From positions 124,001-188,000 of the forward strand of contig JAFZIZ010000001.1 of assembly GCA_017554145.1 (NCBI GenBank): a DNA stretch of 64,000 nt. The letters run 5' to 3'. The stretch is from Prevotella sp. Lineage in GTDB: Bacteria; Bacteroidota; Bacteroidia; Bacteroidales; Bacteroidaceae. A program made the position numbers and the translations under genes. Positions 28,560 through 35,776 of the stretch are shown one piece after another. The notes beneath the pieces were generated by a model. That model was not told the DNA's origin, ran no database searches, and was given only the letters and a program-made list of their open reading frames with translations. Numbering within the stretch: the stretch's first letter is position 1; each line of letters begins with the position of its first letter.

Positions 28560-28700
28560 TTACGCCATCATTGCGAAAGTCCAGATCAGATAGATCACAG
28601 CCAGGATAATCAGTCCTCCGAAAATCCATGCTACAACTTTCTTACCCTTCTCTTCCTGTTTCTTAGCGTATGCCTCACGCTTTGCATTTCCTTTTTTCAT
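28560..28700 (-). CDS. Small membrane protein (46 aa)
   Basis: Begins MKKGNAKREAYAKKQEEKGK, a very basic and charged N-terminal helix, followed by one transmembrane segment (about residues 22-42, VAWIFGGLIILAVIYLIWTF). An upstream in-frame start at 28754 would add 18 residues encoded by the heptamer array and the hairpin, so it is rejected. The basic N-terminus predicts N-in topology. No function recognised. It lies between the CYTH gene and the four-helix-bundle gene, with repeat elements on both sides. Confidence 0.7.
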   Translation of the reverse strand: MKKGNAKREAYAKKQEEKGKKVVAWIFGGLIILAVIYLIWTFAMMA

Positions 28701-28701
28701 A

Positions 28702-28747
28702 ATGTTGAATTTTGAATGTGGAATGTGGAATGATCGGCTTAGCCGAT
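28702..28747. repeat. Heptamer array plus GC hairpin
   Basis: Heptamers ATGTTGA, ATTTTGA, ATGTGGA, ATGTGGA at 28702-28729, then the perfect hairpin ATCGGCT-T-AGCCGAT at 28733-28747. The array begins one base before the start codon of the 46-residue protein, so it forms that gene's translation initiation region. Confidence 0.85.
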
Positions 28748-28771
28748 TTTCCAATTATTAATTTATAATGA

Positions 28772-29146
28772 TTATTGTTCGTTTTCCAAATGTGTCTTAG
28801 AGGTTTTTGTAATAGAGACCAAAAGACGTTTCAGTTCTTGACAGTCATCATAAACAGACTCATATTGCTTAACGGACAGAAAGCCCGTCTTATTTAGCAA
28901 TGATAACCAAAATAAGCATTCATTGCTCTCTTTTAAAGAGATATATACTTTTGAAGTAAAATCTTTCTTACTAATAGCACATTGCGCTTCGGCCATATTT
29001 GCACCAATACTTGTGCCGCAACGGAACAGCTGGTCTGAAATTCTGTATTCACGTTTTTCATCAGTTAGAAATTTGCACAAATTCGTAATACGAATTGCAA
29101 AATTCATGCATTTCTCTTCCATTATTTTGCCAAAGTCACTCATCAT
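28772..29146 (-). CDS. Four-helix-bundle protein (S23/IVP family, 124 aa)
   Basis: The pattern is that of the four-helix-bundle family first found in 23S rRNA intervening sequences: FAIRITNLCKFL, then DQLFRCGTSIGANMAEAQ, then KDFTSKVYISLKESNECLFWL, then a last helix with DCQELKRLLVSITKT. Here it is a free-standing gene, not inside an rRNA gene. Starts at 29146 and 29143 (ATG ATG) are equivalent. Such proteins form pentameric bundles of unknown cellular role. It is bordered on both sides by heptamer/hairpin elements, which may mean gene and repeats moved together (inference). Confidence 0.85.
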   Translation of the reverse strand: MMSDFGKIMEEKCMNFAIRITNLCKFLTDEKREYRISDQLFRCGTSIGANMAEAQCAISKKDFTSKVYISLKESNECLFWLSLLNKTGFLSVKQYESVYDDCQELKRLLVSITKTSKTHLENEQ

Positions 29147-29160
29147 TCTTCATTTTGACA

Positions 29161-29211
29161 TTGCGCAAAGCGCAACCATTCAACATTCCACATTCTCCAT
29201 TCCAAATTCCA
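29161..29211. repeat. GC hairpin plus heptamer array overlapping the prfB 3' end
   Basis: Hairpin TTGCGC-AAA-GCGCAA at 29161-29175, then heptamers CATTCAA, CATTCCA, CATTCTC, CATTCCA, AATTCCA at 29177-29211. The array supplies the prfB stop codon (29180-29182) and its last residues (EFGMENVEC). Confidence 0.85.
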
Positions 29212-30304
29212 TCAGGTAAGCCTTGATGAAATCGTCGATTTTGCCATCCATCACGCCATCGACATCCGAGGTCTGATAGTTGGTGCGATGGTCTTTCACA
29301 CGGCGGTCGTCGAAGACATACGAGCGGATCTGTGAGCCCCACTCGATTTTCTTCTTGCCAGCCTCAATCTTCGCCTGTGCCTCCAAGCGTTTCTTCATCG
29401 CACGGTCGTAGAGTTGTGAACGAAGCAATGCCATCGCACGCTCTTTGTTCTTCGGCTGGTCGCGTGTTTCCGTATTCTCAATGAGGATTTCCTCTTCGAC
29501 ACCCGTATCTGGGTCGGTATACCAATAACGCAGGCGGACACCCGACTCCACCTTATTGACATTCTGACCACCGGCACCACTCGAGCGGAACGTGTCCCAC
29601 GAGAGTTTGGCAGGGTCGACATAGACCTCGATAGTATCGTCAACCAACGGAGTGACAAAAACGGAGGCGAAGGACGTCATACGCTTGCCCTGGGCATTGA
29701 AAGGGGATACACGCACCAAACGGTGTACGCCGTTCTCACTCTTCAGATAGCCATAGGCATACTCGCCACCCTCTATCTGCATGGTAACGCTCTTGATACC
29801 TGCCTCATCACCGTCTTGCAGGTTGGAGATGCTCACCTTATAGCCATGAGCCTCTGCCCAACGCTGATACATACGCATGAGCATCGAAGCCCAGTCCTGA
29901 CTCTCCGTACCACCGGCACCCGAGTTGATTTTCAGCACACACTCCATCGGGTCTTCCTTCTGGCGGAGCATGTTTTTTAACTCCAAGCCTTCAATGAGTT
30001 CGATTGCCTTGCGATAATCTTCGTCCACCTCGTCCTCGGTGACCATCTCTTCCTTGTAGAAATCGAAAGCCAGTTGGAGTTCGTCGGCAGCATGACGTAC
30101 GTCGTTATAGCCGTCAATCCATTTCTTAATGGCCTTCACCTTCTTCATTTGCTCCTCGGCACGTTTCTGGTCTTCCCAGAAGTCAGGAGCCTGTGTACGA
30201 AGATCTTCCTCCTCGTATTCTATCTTCTTCTCGTCAATCTTCAGATACTTGTAGAGTGCATCGGCACGATCAAGTACATCCTTCAATTGGTCTTGAGTAA
30301 TCAT
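29180..30304 (-). CDS. prfB: Peptide chain release factor 2
   Basis: Class I release factor reading UAA and UGA. The RF2-specific tripeptide SPF is at residues 200-202 and the catalytic GGQ at 245-247 (SSGAGGQNVNK). The N-terminal coiled coil and the 374-residue length fit the family. The gene is one open frame: the usual +1 frameshift site near codon 25 (CUU UGA after an SD-like run) is replaced by TAT CTG AAG with no in-frame stop, so RF2 autoregulation by frameshifting is absent. The C-terminal residues GMENVEC come from a heptamer repeat array that runs into the gene. Upstream, another heptamer array abuts the start codon and carries AGGA 6 nt before the ATG. Probably co-transcribed with the acyl-CoA synthetase 37 bp upstream. 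Confidence 0.96.
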   Translation of the reverse strand: MITQDQLKDVLDRADALYKYLKIDEKKIEYEEEDLRTQAPDFWEDQKRAEEQMKKVKAIKKWIDGYNDVRHAADELQLAFDFYKEEMVTEDEVDEDYRKAIELIEGLELKNMLRQKEDPMECVLKINSGAGGTESQDWASMLMRMYQRWAEAHGYKVSISNLQDGDEAGIKSVTMQIEGGEYAYGYLKSENGVHRLVRVSPFNAQGKRMTSFASVFVTPLVDDTIEVYVDPAKLSWDTFRSSGAGGQNVNKVESGVRLRYWYTDPDTGVEEEILIENTETRDQPKNKERAMALLRSQLYDRAMKKRLEAQAKIEAGKKKIEWGSQIRSYVFDDRRVKDHRTNYQTSDVDGVMDGKIDDFIKAYLMEFGMENVEC

Positions 30305-30338
30305 AATTCCTAATTACTAATTCCTAATTCCTCATTTG
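30304..30338. repeat. Heptamer array directly before prfB
   Basis: Plus-strand units taattcc, taattac, taattcc, taattcc, tcatttg fill the whole spacer between prfB and the acyl-CoA synthetase gene. On the mRNA strand they read GGAATTA repeated, so each unit offers a purine-rich ribosome-binding-like core ahead of the prfB ATG. Confidence 0.88.
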
Positions 30339-30341
30339 GAA

Positions 30342-32150
30342 CTAATCGACATACATCATGTCGATTTGTTCCTTATAGTTTTCGTAGAGCACACGACGAC
30401 GGATTTTAAGGGTATTGGTAAGTTCGCCCTTCTCCATAGAGAGGTGGTGAGGCAACAGGGTGAAACGTTTCACTTGCTCATAATGGGCTAACTGCTGCTG
30501 CAACGTGTCGATACGCTCCTTCATCATCTCCATAATCTCTGGGGCAGAACAGAGTTGCTCGCGACCTTCAAACGGGATATGATGGGCACGAGCATACTCC
30601 TCTAATAATGAATAGACAGGAACTATCAAGGCAGACACGAACTTACGCTCGTCGGCAATCACTGCAATCTGGTCGATATACTTGTCTACCAACAACTTAG
30701 ACTCAATCATCTGAGGAGCAATATACTTGCCATTGCTGGTCTTGAAGAGGTCTTTGATACGCTCCGTCAGGAACAACTCGCCATCTTTCAGATAACCAGC
30801 ATCGCCCGTCTTGAAATAACCATCCTCCGTAAAGGCAGCCTTCGTCAAGTCCTCACGGTTATAATAGCCTGGTGTAATCGTCGGGCCCTTCAACAGAATC
30901 TCACCCTCATCGCTGATCTTGATATCGATACCCTCAATGGGGATACCTACACTACCTACCGTATAAGGATCGCCTAAATGGTTGCAACTGACGGTTGCCA
31001 AAGACTCGGTCAAGCCATAGCCCACAATCATATTAATGCCGATGGAATGGACGAATTCTTCCACATGAGCACTTACGGCAGCACCTGCCGTCGGGAAGAA
31101 ATGGGCATTCTCCAAACCCAGTTCCTTACGAACGAGCGAGAACACGGTACGGTTGAGCATCTCGTATTCCAGATGAAGTGCCACAGGTGGTTTTTTACCC
31201 AACGAGAGATACTCGATGTTATGTTTACGACCTACGGCGAGGGCATGCTTGAAGAGTTTACGCTGCACGGCACTGGCATGGTCAATCTTATCCATCACGC
31301 CCATATACACCTTCTCCCAGAAACGGGGCACACTCGACATACAGGTGGGATGGGTATCACGCATCGACTGCTGAACCTCCTGCGGATGGGTGTTCACAAT
31401 CATCGTGGCACCTTTGGTCAAAGAGAAGAGAGCCCATCCACGCTCAAAGATATGCGTATAGGGCAGGAAATTCATCACACGGTCTTTCTCATTGACAGGT
31501 ACACACTTTCCGTTGGCAATGAAAGCGGCATGGAACTGAGAATGAGGTAGGATGACACCCTTCGACTCTCCCGTCGTACCACTCGTATAAAGGATATTAG
31601 CGATATCATCGAAAGAGGCTTCCTGTTGACGAGCCTCTACCTCCGTCTGACGTGGAAGATTCTCGCCCAGTTTCAAAAAGTCGCTGAAATAGAGAGCATT
31701 AGGGTCATGTGAGGAAATCTGCACCAAGGGGTCGAAAACAATGATACGCTCTAAGGTCGGACATAAAGACACCACCCTACGGGCCCGATCATACTGATCT
31801 TGTTCACCCACAAACAGGAAACGAATCTTCGCATCGTTAATCATGAACTGAATCTGCTGCTCAGAACTGGTGGCATAGAAAGGAATCGTCACGGCGCGAA
31901 CACCCCATGCACCAAAGTCACAACACAGATACTGGACGGAATTTTGCGAGAAGATACCGATATTCTCCTGCACCTTCACACCCATATTCAACAAGGCGTT
32001 GCTGACCTTCTTGACGGTCTGCGACACCTGATTCCATGACAACGACTTCCACTCCTTGCCGCCAAAATCCTGATAGACGAGCATCTCACGGTCGCCATAC
32101 TGTTTGGCTAAGTCGTGTATCAACACTGACATGTGGCTGTTTATCTGCAT
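30342..32150 (-). CDS. Long-chain acyl-CoA synthetase (AMP-forming, 602 aa)
   Basis: AMP-binding enzyme that activates fatty acids with ATP and CoA. The P-loop-like A3 motif YTSGTTGESKG is at about residues 188-198; GYGLTES and the lower motif YFKTGDAGYLKDGELFLTERIKDLFKTSNGKYIAP match the FadD15-type long-chain family. The start at 32150 is chosen because AGGAGAG lies 4 nt before it and because a possible TTG start at 32180 falls inside the -7 promoter box. First gene of the unit that continues into prfB. Soluble or peripherally membrane-bound. Confidence 0.93.
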   Translation of the reverse strand: MQINSHMSVLIHDLAKQYGDREMLVYQDFGGKEWKSLSWNQVSQTVKKVSNALLNMGVKVQENIGIFSQNSVQYLCCDFGAWGVRAVTIPFYATSSEQQIQFMINDAKIRFLFVGEQDQYDRARRVVSLCPTLERIIVFDPLVQISSHDPNALYFSDFLKLGENLPRQTEVEARQQEASFDDIANILYTSGTTGESKGVILPHSQFHAAFIANGKCVPVNEKDRVMNFLPYTHIFERGWALFSLTKGATMIVNTHPQEVQQSMRDTHPTCMSSVPRFWEKVYMGVMDKIDHASAVQRKLFKHALAVGRKHNIEYLSLGKKPPVALHLEYEMLNRTVFSLVRKELGLENAHFFPTAGAAVSAHVEEFVHSIGINMIVGYGLTESLATVSCNHLGDPYTVGSVGIPIEGIDIKISDEGEILLKGPTITPGYYNREDLTKAAFTEDGYFKTGDAGYLKDGELFLTERIKDLFKTSNGKYIAPQMIESKLLVDKYIDQIAVIADERKFVSALIVPVYSLLEEYARAHHIPFEGREQLCSAPEIMEMMKERIDTLQQQLAHYEQVKRFTLLPHHLSMEKGELTNTLKIRRRVLYENYKEQIDMMYVD

Positions 32151-32177
32151 AAGCTCTCCTATATTATTAATTAGGTG

Positions 32178-32185
32178 CAAAGATA
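32178..32185 (-). promoter_or_regulatory. -7 box of the acyl-CoA synthetase / prfB unit
   Basis: TATCTTTG on the minus strand, about 27 nt before the ATG at 32150. The -33 position falls in the ATGAGAA heptamer array. Confidence 0.65.
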
Positions 32186-32194
32186 CTGAAAAAA

Positions 32195-32222
32195 ATGAGA
32201 AATGAGAAATGAGAAATGAGAA
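32195..32222. repeat. Heptamer array ATGAGAA x4 between divergent promoters
   Basis: Four perfect copies of ATGAGAA. The array lies 9-37 nt upstream of the minus-strand -7 box at 32178-32185 and 28-56 nt upstream of the plus-strand -7 box at 32251-32258, so unit number sets the distance between the two promoters. Confidence 0.95.
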
Positions 32223-32250
32223 ATTTATAAGAGAAATAAGAATTTATTAT

Positions 32251-32258
32251 TATCTTTG
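32251..32258 (+). promoter_or_regulatory. -7 box of the M20 peptidase gene
   Basis: TATCTTTG ends 8 nt before the ATG at 32267, predicting a very short 5' leader. Confidence 0.65.
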
Positions 32259-32266
32259 CATCGAAT

Positions 32267-33319
32267 ATGAATTACAAAAGATATACCGAAGAGGCTGTAG
32301 CGCTGTTGAAAGAACTCATCAGCACACCATCTGTCAGTCGTGACGAGAAGGCTGCCGCTGATGTCCTGCAACGTCATATCAAGGCTTGGGGACTGCCCTG
32401 TAAACGAGTGGGCAACAACCTCATCGTTGCCAAGCGACTCAGCAAGCGGAAGCCTACTCTATTGCTCAACGCCCATATCGACACGGTAAAGCCTGTTGCT
32501 ACCTGGACGCGCGATCCTTTCCAGCCAGTAGAGGAAGATGGCAGACTCTACGGTCTCGGTTCCAACGACTGCGGAGGCGGACTGGTCAGTCTACTACAAG
32601 TATATCGCATCATGACTCAGGAAAACAATTGTCCCTATAACCTGATCTATGTGGCTTCCTGCGAGGAAGAGGTCAGTGGACAGGGCGGTTTCTCTTTGGT
32701 ATTACCAGAACTTCCGAAGATTGATGTTGCCATCGTAGGTGAGCCTACGGGTATGCAACCTGCTATTGCCGAGAAAGGATTGATGGTGATTGACGGTGTG
32801 GCACATGGAAAGAGCGGACATGCGGCACGTAACGAAGGTATCAACGCCATCTATGAGGCCCTGGACGACCTGCAATGGCTGCGCGACTACCAATTCCGCA
32901 AGGTGAGTCCATTGTTAGGCGAGACCAAGGCAACGGTAACGGTAGTTCATGCCGGCACACAACATAATGTCATCCCCGATAAACTGGAATTCGTCATTGA
33001 TGTACGCACCAATGAATACTATCAGAACGAGTATCTGTTTGCTTTCTTACAGAAACACATGAAGAGCGAGTTGAAGGCACGTTCCTTCCGCTTGTCTTCC
33101 TCGTCGATACCCAAAGACCATCCGTTGGTGAAGAAATGCATCAGAATGCGGATGAAACCGTTTGGTTCTCCTACCCTTTCCGATCAGGCACTGATGCCTT
33201 TCCCCTCTTTCAAATTGGGACCTGGAGAGTCAAGTCGCAGTCATTCGGCAGATGAGTACATCTGCATCGACGAAATCAGTAAGGCAATCAGAACTTACGT
33301 CAAACTGCTATCTGCCTAA
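32267..33319 (+). CDS. M20-family metallohydrolase, ArgE/DapE type (350 aa)
   Basis: Zinc-dependent amidohydrolase of the ArgE/DapE/ACY1/CPG2 family. Metal and catalytic residues are visible: H70 and D72 in NAHIDTVKP, D101 in GSNDCGGG, the paired glutamates E133/E134 in SCEEEVSG, GEPTGM near residue 158, and the C-terminal histidine in SRSHSADEY. In Bacteroidetes, close relatives act as N-acetyl- or N-succinyl-ornithine deacylases in arginine synthesis; that role is likely but the genes around it do not confirm it. Its 3' end overlaps the convergent EnvC-like gene by 12 bp. Confidence 0.85.
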   Translation: MNYKRYTEEAVALLKELISTPSVSRDEKAAADVLQRHIKAWGLPCKRVGNNLIVAKRLSKRKPTLLLNAHIDTVKPVATWTRDPFQPVEEDGRLYGLGSNDCGGGLVSLLQVYRIMTQENNCPYNLIYVASCEEEVSGQGGFSLVLPELPKIDVAIVGEPTGMQPAIAEKGLMVIDGVAHGKSGHAARNEGINAIYEALDDLQWLRDYQFRKVSPLLGETKATVTVVHAGTQHNVIPDKLEFVIDVRTNEYYQNEYLFAFLQKHMKSELKARSFRLSSSSIPKDHPLVKKCIRMRMKPFGSPTLSDQALMPFPSFKLGPGESSRSHSADEYICIDEISKAIRTYVKLLSA

Positions 33320-34924
33320 CCAAGACTCAGGATTGAGTTTTGCCGTTTCCCTACGTAACTGGAACTGAAGAATGTCATCTTGTCCGACACGTCCTAATGC
33401 TTGACGGGTGCTTACCTTCTGTCCTTTGTGCACACTGACGGAAGCCAGGTTACAATAAACAGAGATGTAACTACCATGACGAACCATCACAACCATCGTA
33501 CCTCCGAAACTGAATACGGCACTGACCTCACCATCGAAGATAGAACGGGCTTGAGCACCTGGTTGTCCCTTGATATTGATACCCTTATTATCGAGTGTTA
33601 CATTGCTCAGACCCTCTACGTTATATTGTCCGAAATGGCTCACAATACGATAAGAACCCGTAATTGGCATAGGCAGTCTACCACGGTTGCTCTCAAAATC
33701 ACCACTCAGACGACGGTCTTCTGAACTCATCGAATAGTCAACCTCCGTATTCTTCTTGGCTTCGGCAACCTCCTTAGCGTGCTCACGAGCCTCTTTCTCA
33801 GCACGACGCTCGGCTTCCAAACGGGCTTGCTCAGCCTCCTTCGCCTGACGTTCTGCTAACTCACGGGCTTTCTTATCACGAGCAGCACGAGCATCTGCTT
33901 TCGCCTTTTCTTCCTTTGCCTTTGCCTCAGCAATACGACGGGCATTCTCCTTGGCAGCCGCCTCTGCTGCTGCTTTCTTTCGAGCCAGTTCGGCAGCACG
34001 CTTCTTAGCCGCCTCTGCCTCCGCCTTTCGCTTTGCCTCGGCAGCTGCACGGGCTTTCTGACGGGCTACCTCCTCCGCAATCAATCGGTCGATCTGCGCA
34101 TTCAACGCAGCATCTTTCTTCTTCTGCTGAGCAATAATACCCTGAATCTCTTTCTGTTGCTTCTGTAGAGTAGATACTACATTCTTCTGCTCCGTTTGCT
34201 TACCCTCCAACGAACGTCGTTCACTCTCGCCACGTGCCAATAACTTCGACTTGTTATCACGGGCAGCCAAGAGTTCTACTTGCTTGGCATTGATTTCTGC
34301 CTGCTTCACCTTCACATCCTCACCTTGAGAACGCTGATAGGAAGCGTATTCGCGCATAAAACGCAGGCGTCGGTACATCTGGGTAAAACTACTGGCACTG
34401 AAGATAAACATCAACTTGCTCTGAATAGACTGGTTTCGGTGCATATATCGCATCGACTTCACGTATTTCTGTTTGCACTCCGCCAGTTCTTTCTTCAGAA
34501 TTTCCAACTCGGTGTTGAGCATCTCTATATCCACATCCAATTGAGAGAGGTCCTTACGGATGGTATCGATGGTACGACGCTTCATGGCAATCTCACTGTT
34601 GATTATCATGAGATTCTCCAAGCGTTTCTTCACATCACGCTCATTAGTACGTAAGCGCTGCTCTTGTTCCTTGATCTGTTGTTGGATTTTCTGTCGCTGG
34701 TTCTGCAGACTCTGTACAGACTCAGGCTGACGGGTAGTTGTCGTTTTCTTAGTACCTGTCTTCTTCGTGGCAGTCTTTTTGGTCGTCGCCTTTTTAGCTG
34801 TCGTCGTTTTCTTCTTTGCAACAACGCCACTCTTCGCCTTACCCTTTGTCACTGTACGCTTCTGCTGGGCATAAGGACAGAGGGCAAACGCCATCAACAA
34901 TAATCCAACAAATATTCGCTTCAT
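33308..34924 (-). CDS. EnvC-like murein hydrolase activator (degenerate M23, 538 aa)
   Basis: Signal peptide (MKRIFVGLLLMAFALCPYAQ), a Lys/Thr/Ala-rich segment (about 22-65), long coiled coils (about 68-270), an Ala/Lys/Glu/Arg-rich helix (about 280-395) and a C-terminal LytM domain (about 420-538). The LytM zinc ligands are lost: the usual H-x-G-x-D region reads NKGINIKG and the HxH region reads LQFQLRR. It is therefore expected to activate amidases rather than cut peptidoglycan itself, like EnvC in septum splitting. It follows the DUF4292 lipoprotein gene by 6 bp in the dut / TPR / DUF4292 / EnvC unit. Confidence 0.9.
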   Translation of the reverse strand: MKRIFVGLLLMAFALCPYAQQKRTVTKGKAKSGVVAKKKTTTAKKATTKKTATKKTGTKKTTTTRQPESVQSLQNQRQKIQQQIKEQEQRLRTNERDVKKRLENLMIINSEIAMKRRTIDTIRKDLSQLDVDIEMLNTELEILKKELAECKQKYVKSMRYMHRNQSIQSKLMFIFSASSFTQMYRRLRFMREYASYQRSQGEDVKVKQAEINAKQVELLAARDNKSKLLARGESERRSLEGKQTEQKNVVSTLQKQQKEIQGIIAQQKKKDAALNAQIDRLIAEEVARQKARAAAEAKRKAEAEAAKKRAAELARKKAAAEAAAKENARRIAEAKAKEEKAKADARAARDKKARELAERQAKEAEQARLEAERRAEKEAREHAKEVAEAKKNTEVDYSMSSEDRRLSGDFESNRGRLPMPITGSYRIVSHFGQYNVEGLSNVTLDNKGINIKGQPGAQARSIFDGEVSAVFSFGGTMVVMVRHGSYISVYCNLASVSVHKGQKVSTRQALGRVGQDDILQFQLRRETAKLNPESWLGR

Positions 34925-34930
34925 CTACTA

Positions 34931-35776
34931 TTACAAAGCCATAAAGCGACGAAGAATCTCGTCAATAGTCACCTCACGATATTTTCCAGAAATCTCCGTG
35001 CGAGTTTCCCAAGAATCTTCATTACCAATATAATTGAGGTTCATGCCGAGTTTTACTTCTTTGGTCGGGGCAGTGAACAAGATATGATGCTCGTAGGGGA
35101 AATACTTCTTTCCAGTCGCTCTGAAGTCCTCATAATCCCAGTTCAACTGATAGTTGCCACGGATTTTATCCTCATACATAATGTTTGCCATCTTGATCTG
35201 GGCAGCATCCTTATCAGCCAACCAACGATAAGAGAGTTTGCCATCTTCCATAGAGATGATAGCATCCTCGCCAATCAGGTCTGTGTTATAGTTACGCAGC
35301 AATTCGTCAGACATCTTCGTCTTACCAGGCTGGAACAATTCATTCCAGAACAAAGACTGAAGAGAATAGAAGTTCAGACCACTGTTACGCATGAACTCCA
35401 ACTGGTTGTAGTTGGCCTTGATGAACTGCTTGTTGATACGGTCCATAATCAAGACATACTCTTTGGTAAACTCCAAACGACCAGCCTCAACAAAGCCAAA
35501 TGCCATCAACTGCAGACGAATGACATCGTCGCGCTTCATTTTCAGATTACCTGTCAATGTCAACTGCTGATTGCCCACCTCCACAGAGAACTTAATCTTT
35601 GAGGTAATGAACCTGGTAAACTGTGCGTTGTCGCTAACCTTTTGCAAGAACTGCTGTCCAGTCATTGAAGGAGCAGTCGTCGTTGTCTCTTTTACAGCCT
35701 TACGCTGCGAGCCACAGGCTACTAAAACCAATGGTAATGCCAATGCGGCAAGTTTCAAAATACGTGATAGTTTCAT
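34931..35776 (-). CDS. DUF4292 lipoprotein (281 aa)
   Basis: Lipoprotein signal with lipobox LVAC at about residue 21. The body matches the DUF4292 pattern found across Bacteroidetes: TLTGNLKMKRDDVIRLQLM, FGFVEAGRLEFTKEYVLIMDR, and a C-terminal segment with EVKLGMNLNYIGNEDSWETR. The fold is expected to be LolA/LolB-like, binding lipid or lipoprotein, but no function is established. Its ATG overlaps the TPR gene stop (ATGA, 4 bp), so the two are translationally coupled. Confidence 0.85.
   Translation of the reverse strand: MKLSRILKLAALALPLVLVACGSQRKAVKETTTTAPSMTGQQFLQKVSDNAQFTRFITSKIKFSVEVGNQQLTLTGNLKMKRDDVIRLQLMAFGFVEAGRLEFTKEYVLIMDRINKQFIKANYNQLEFMRNSGLNFYSLQSLFWNELFQPGKTKMSDELLRNYNTDLIGEDAIISMEDGKLSYRWLADKDAAQIKMANIMYEDKIRGNYQLNWDYEDFRATGKKYFPYEHHILFTAPTKEVKLGMNLNYIGNEDSWETRTEISGKYREVTIDEILRRFMAL

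Noticed and set aside
28772-29146. rRNA intervening sequence, because of the four-helix-bundle protein
   Set aside because: No rRNA sequence flanks the gene; it is free-standing.
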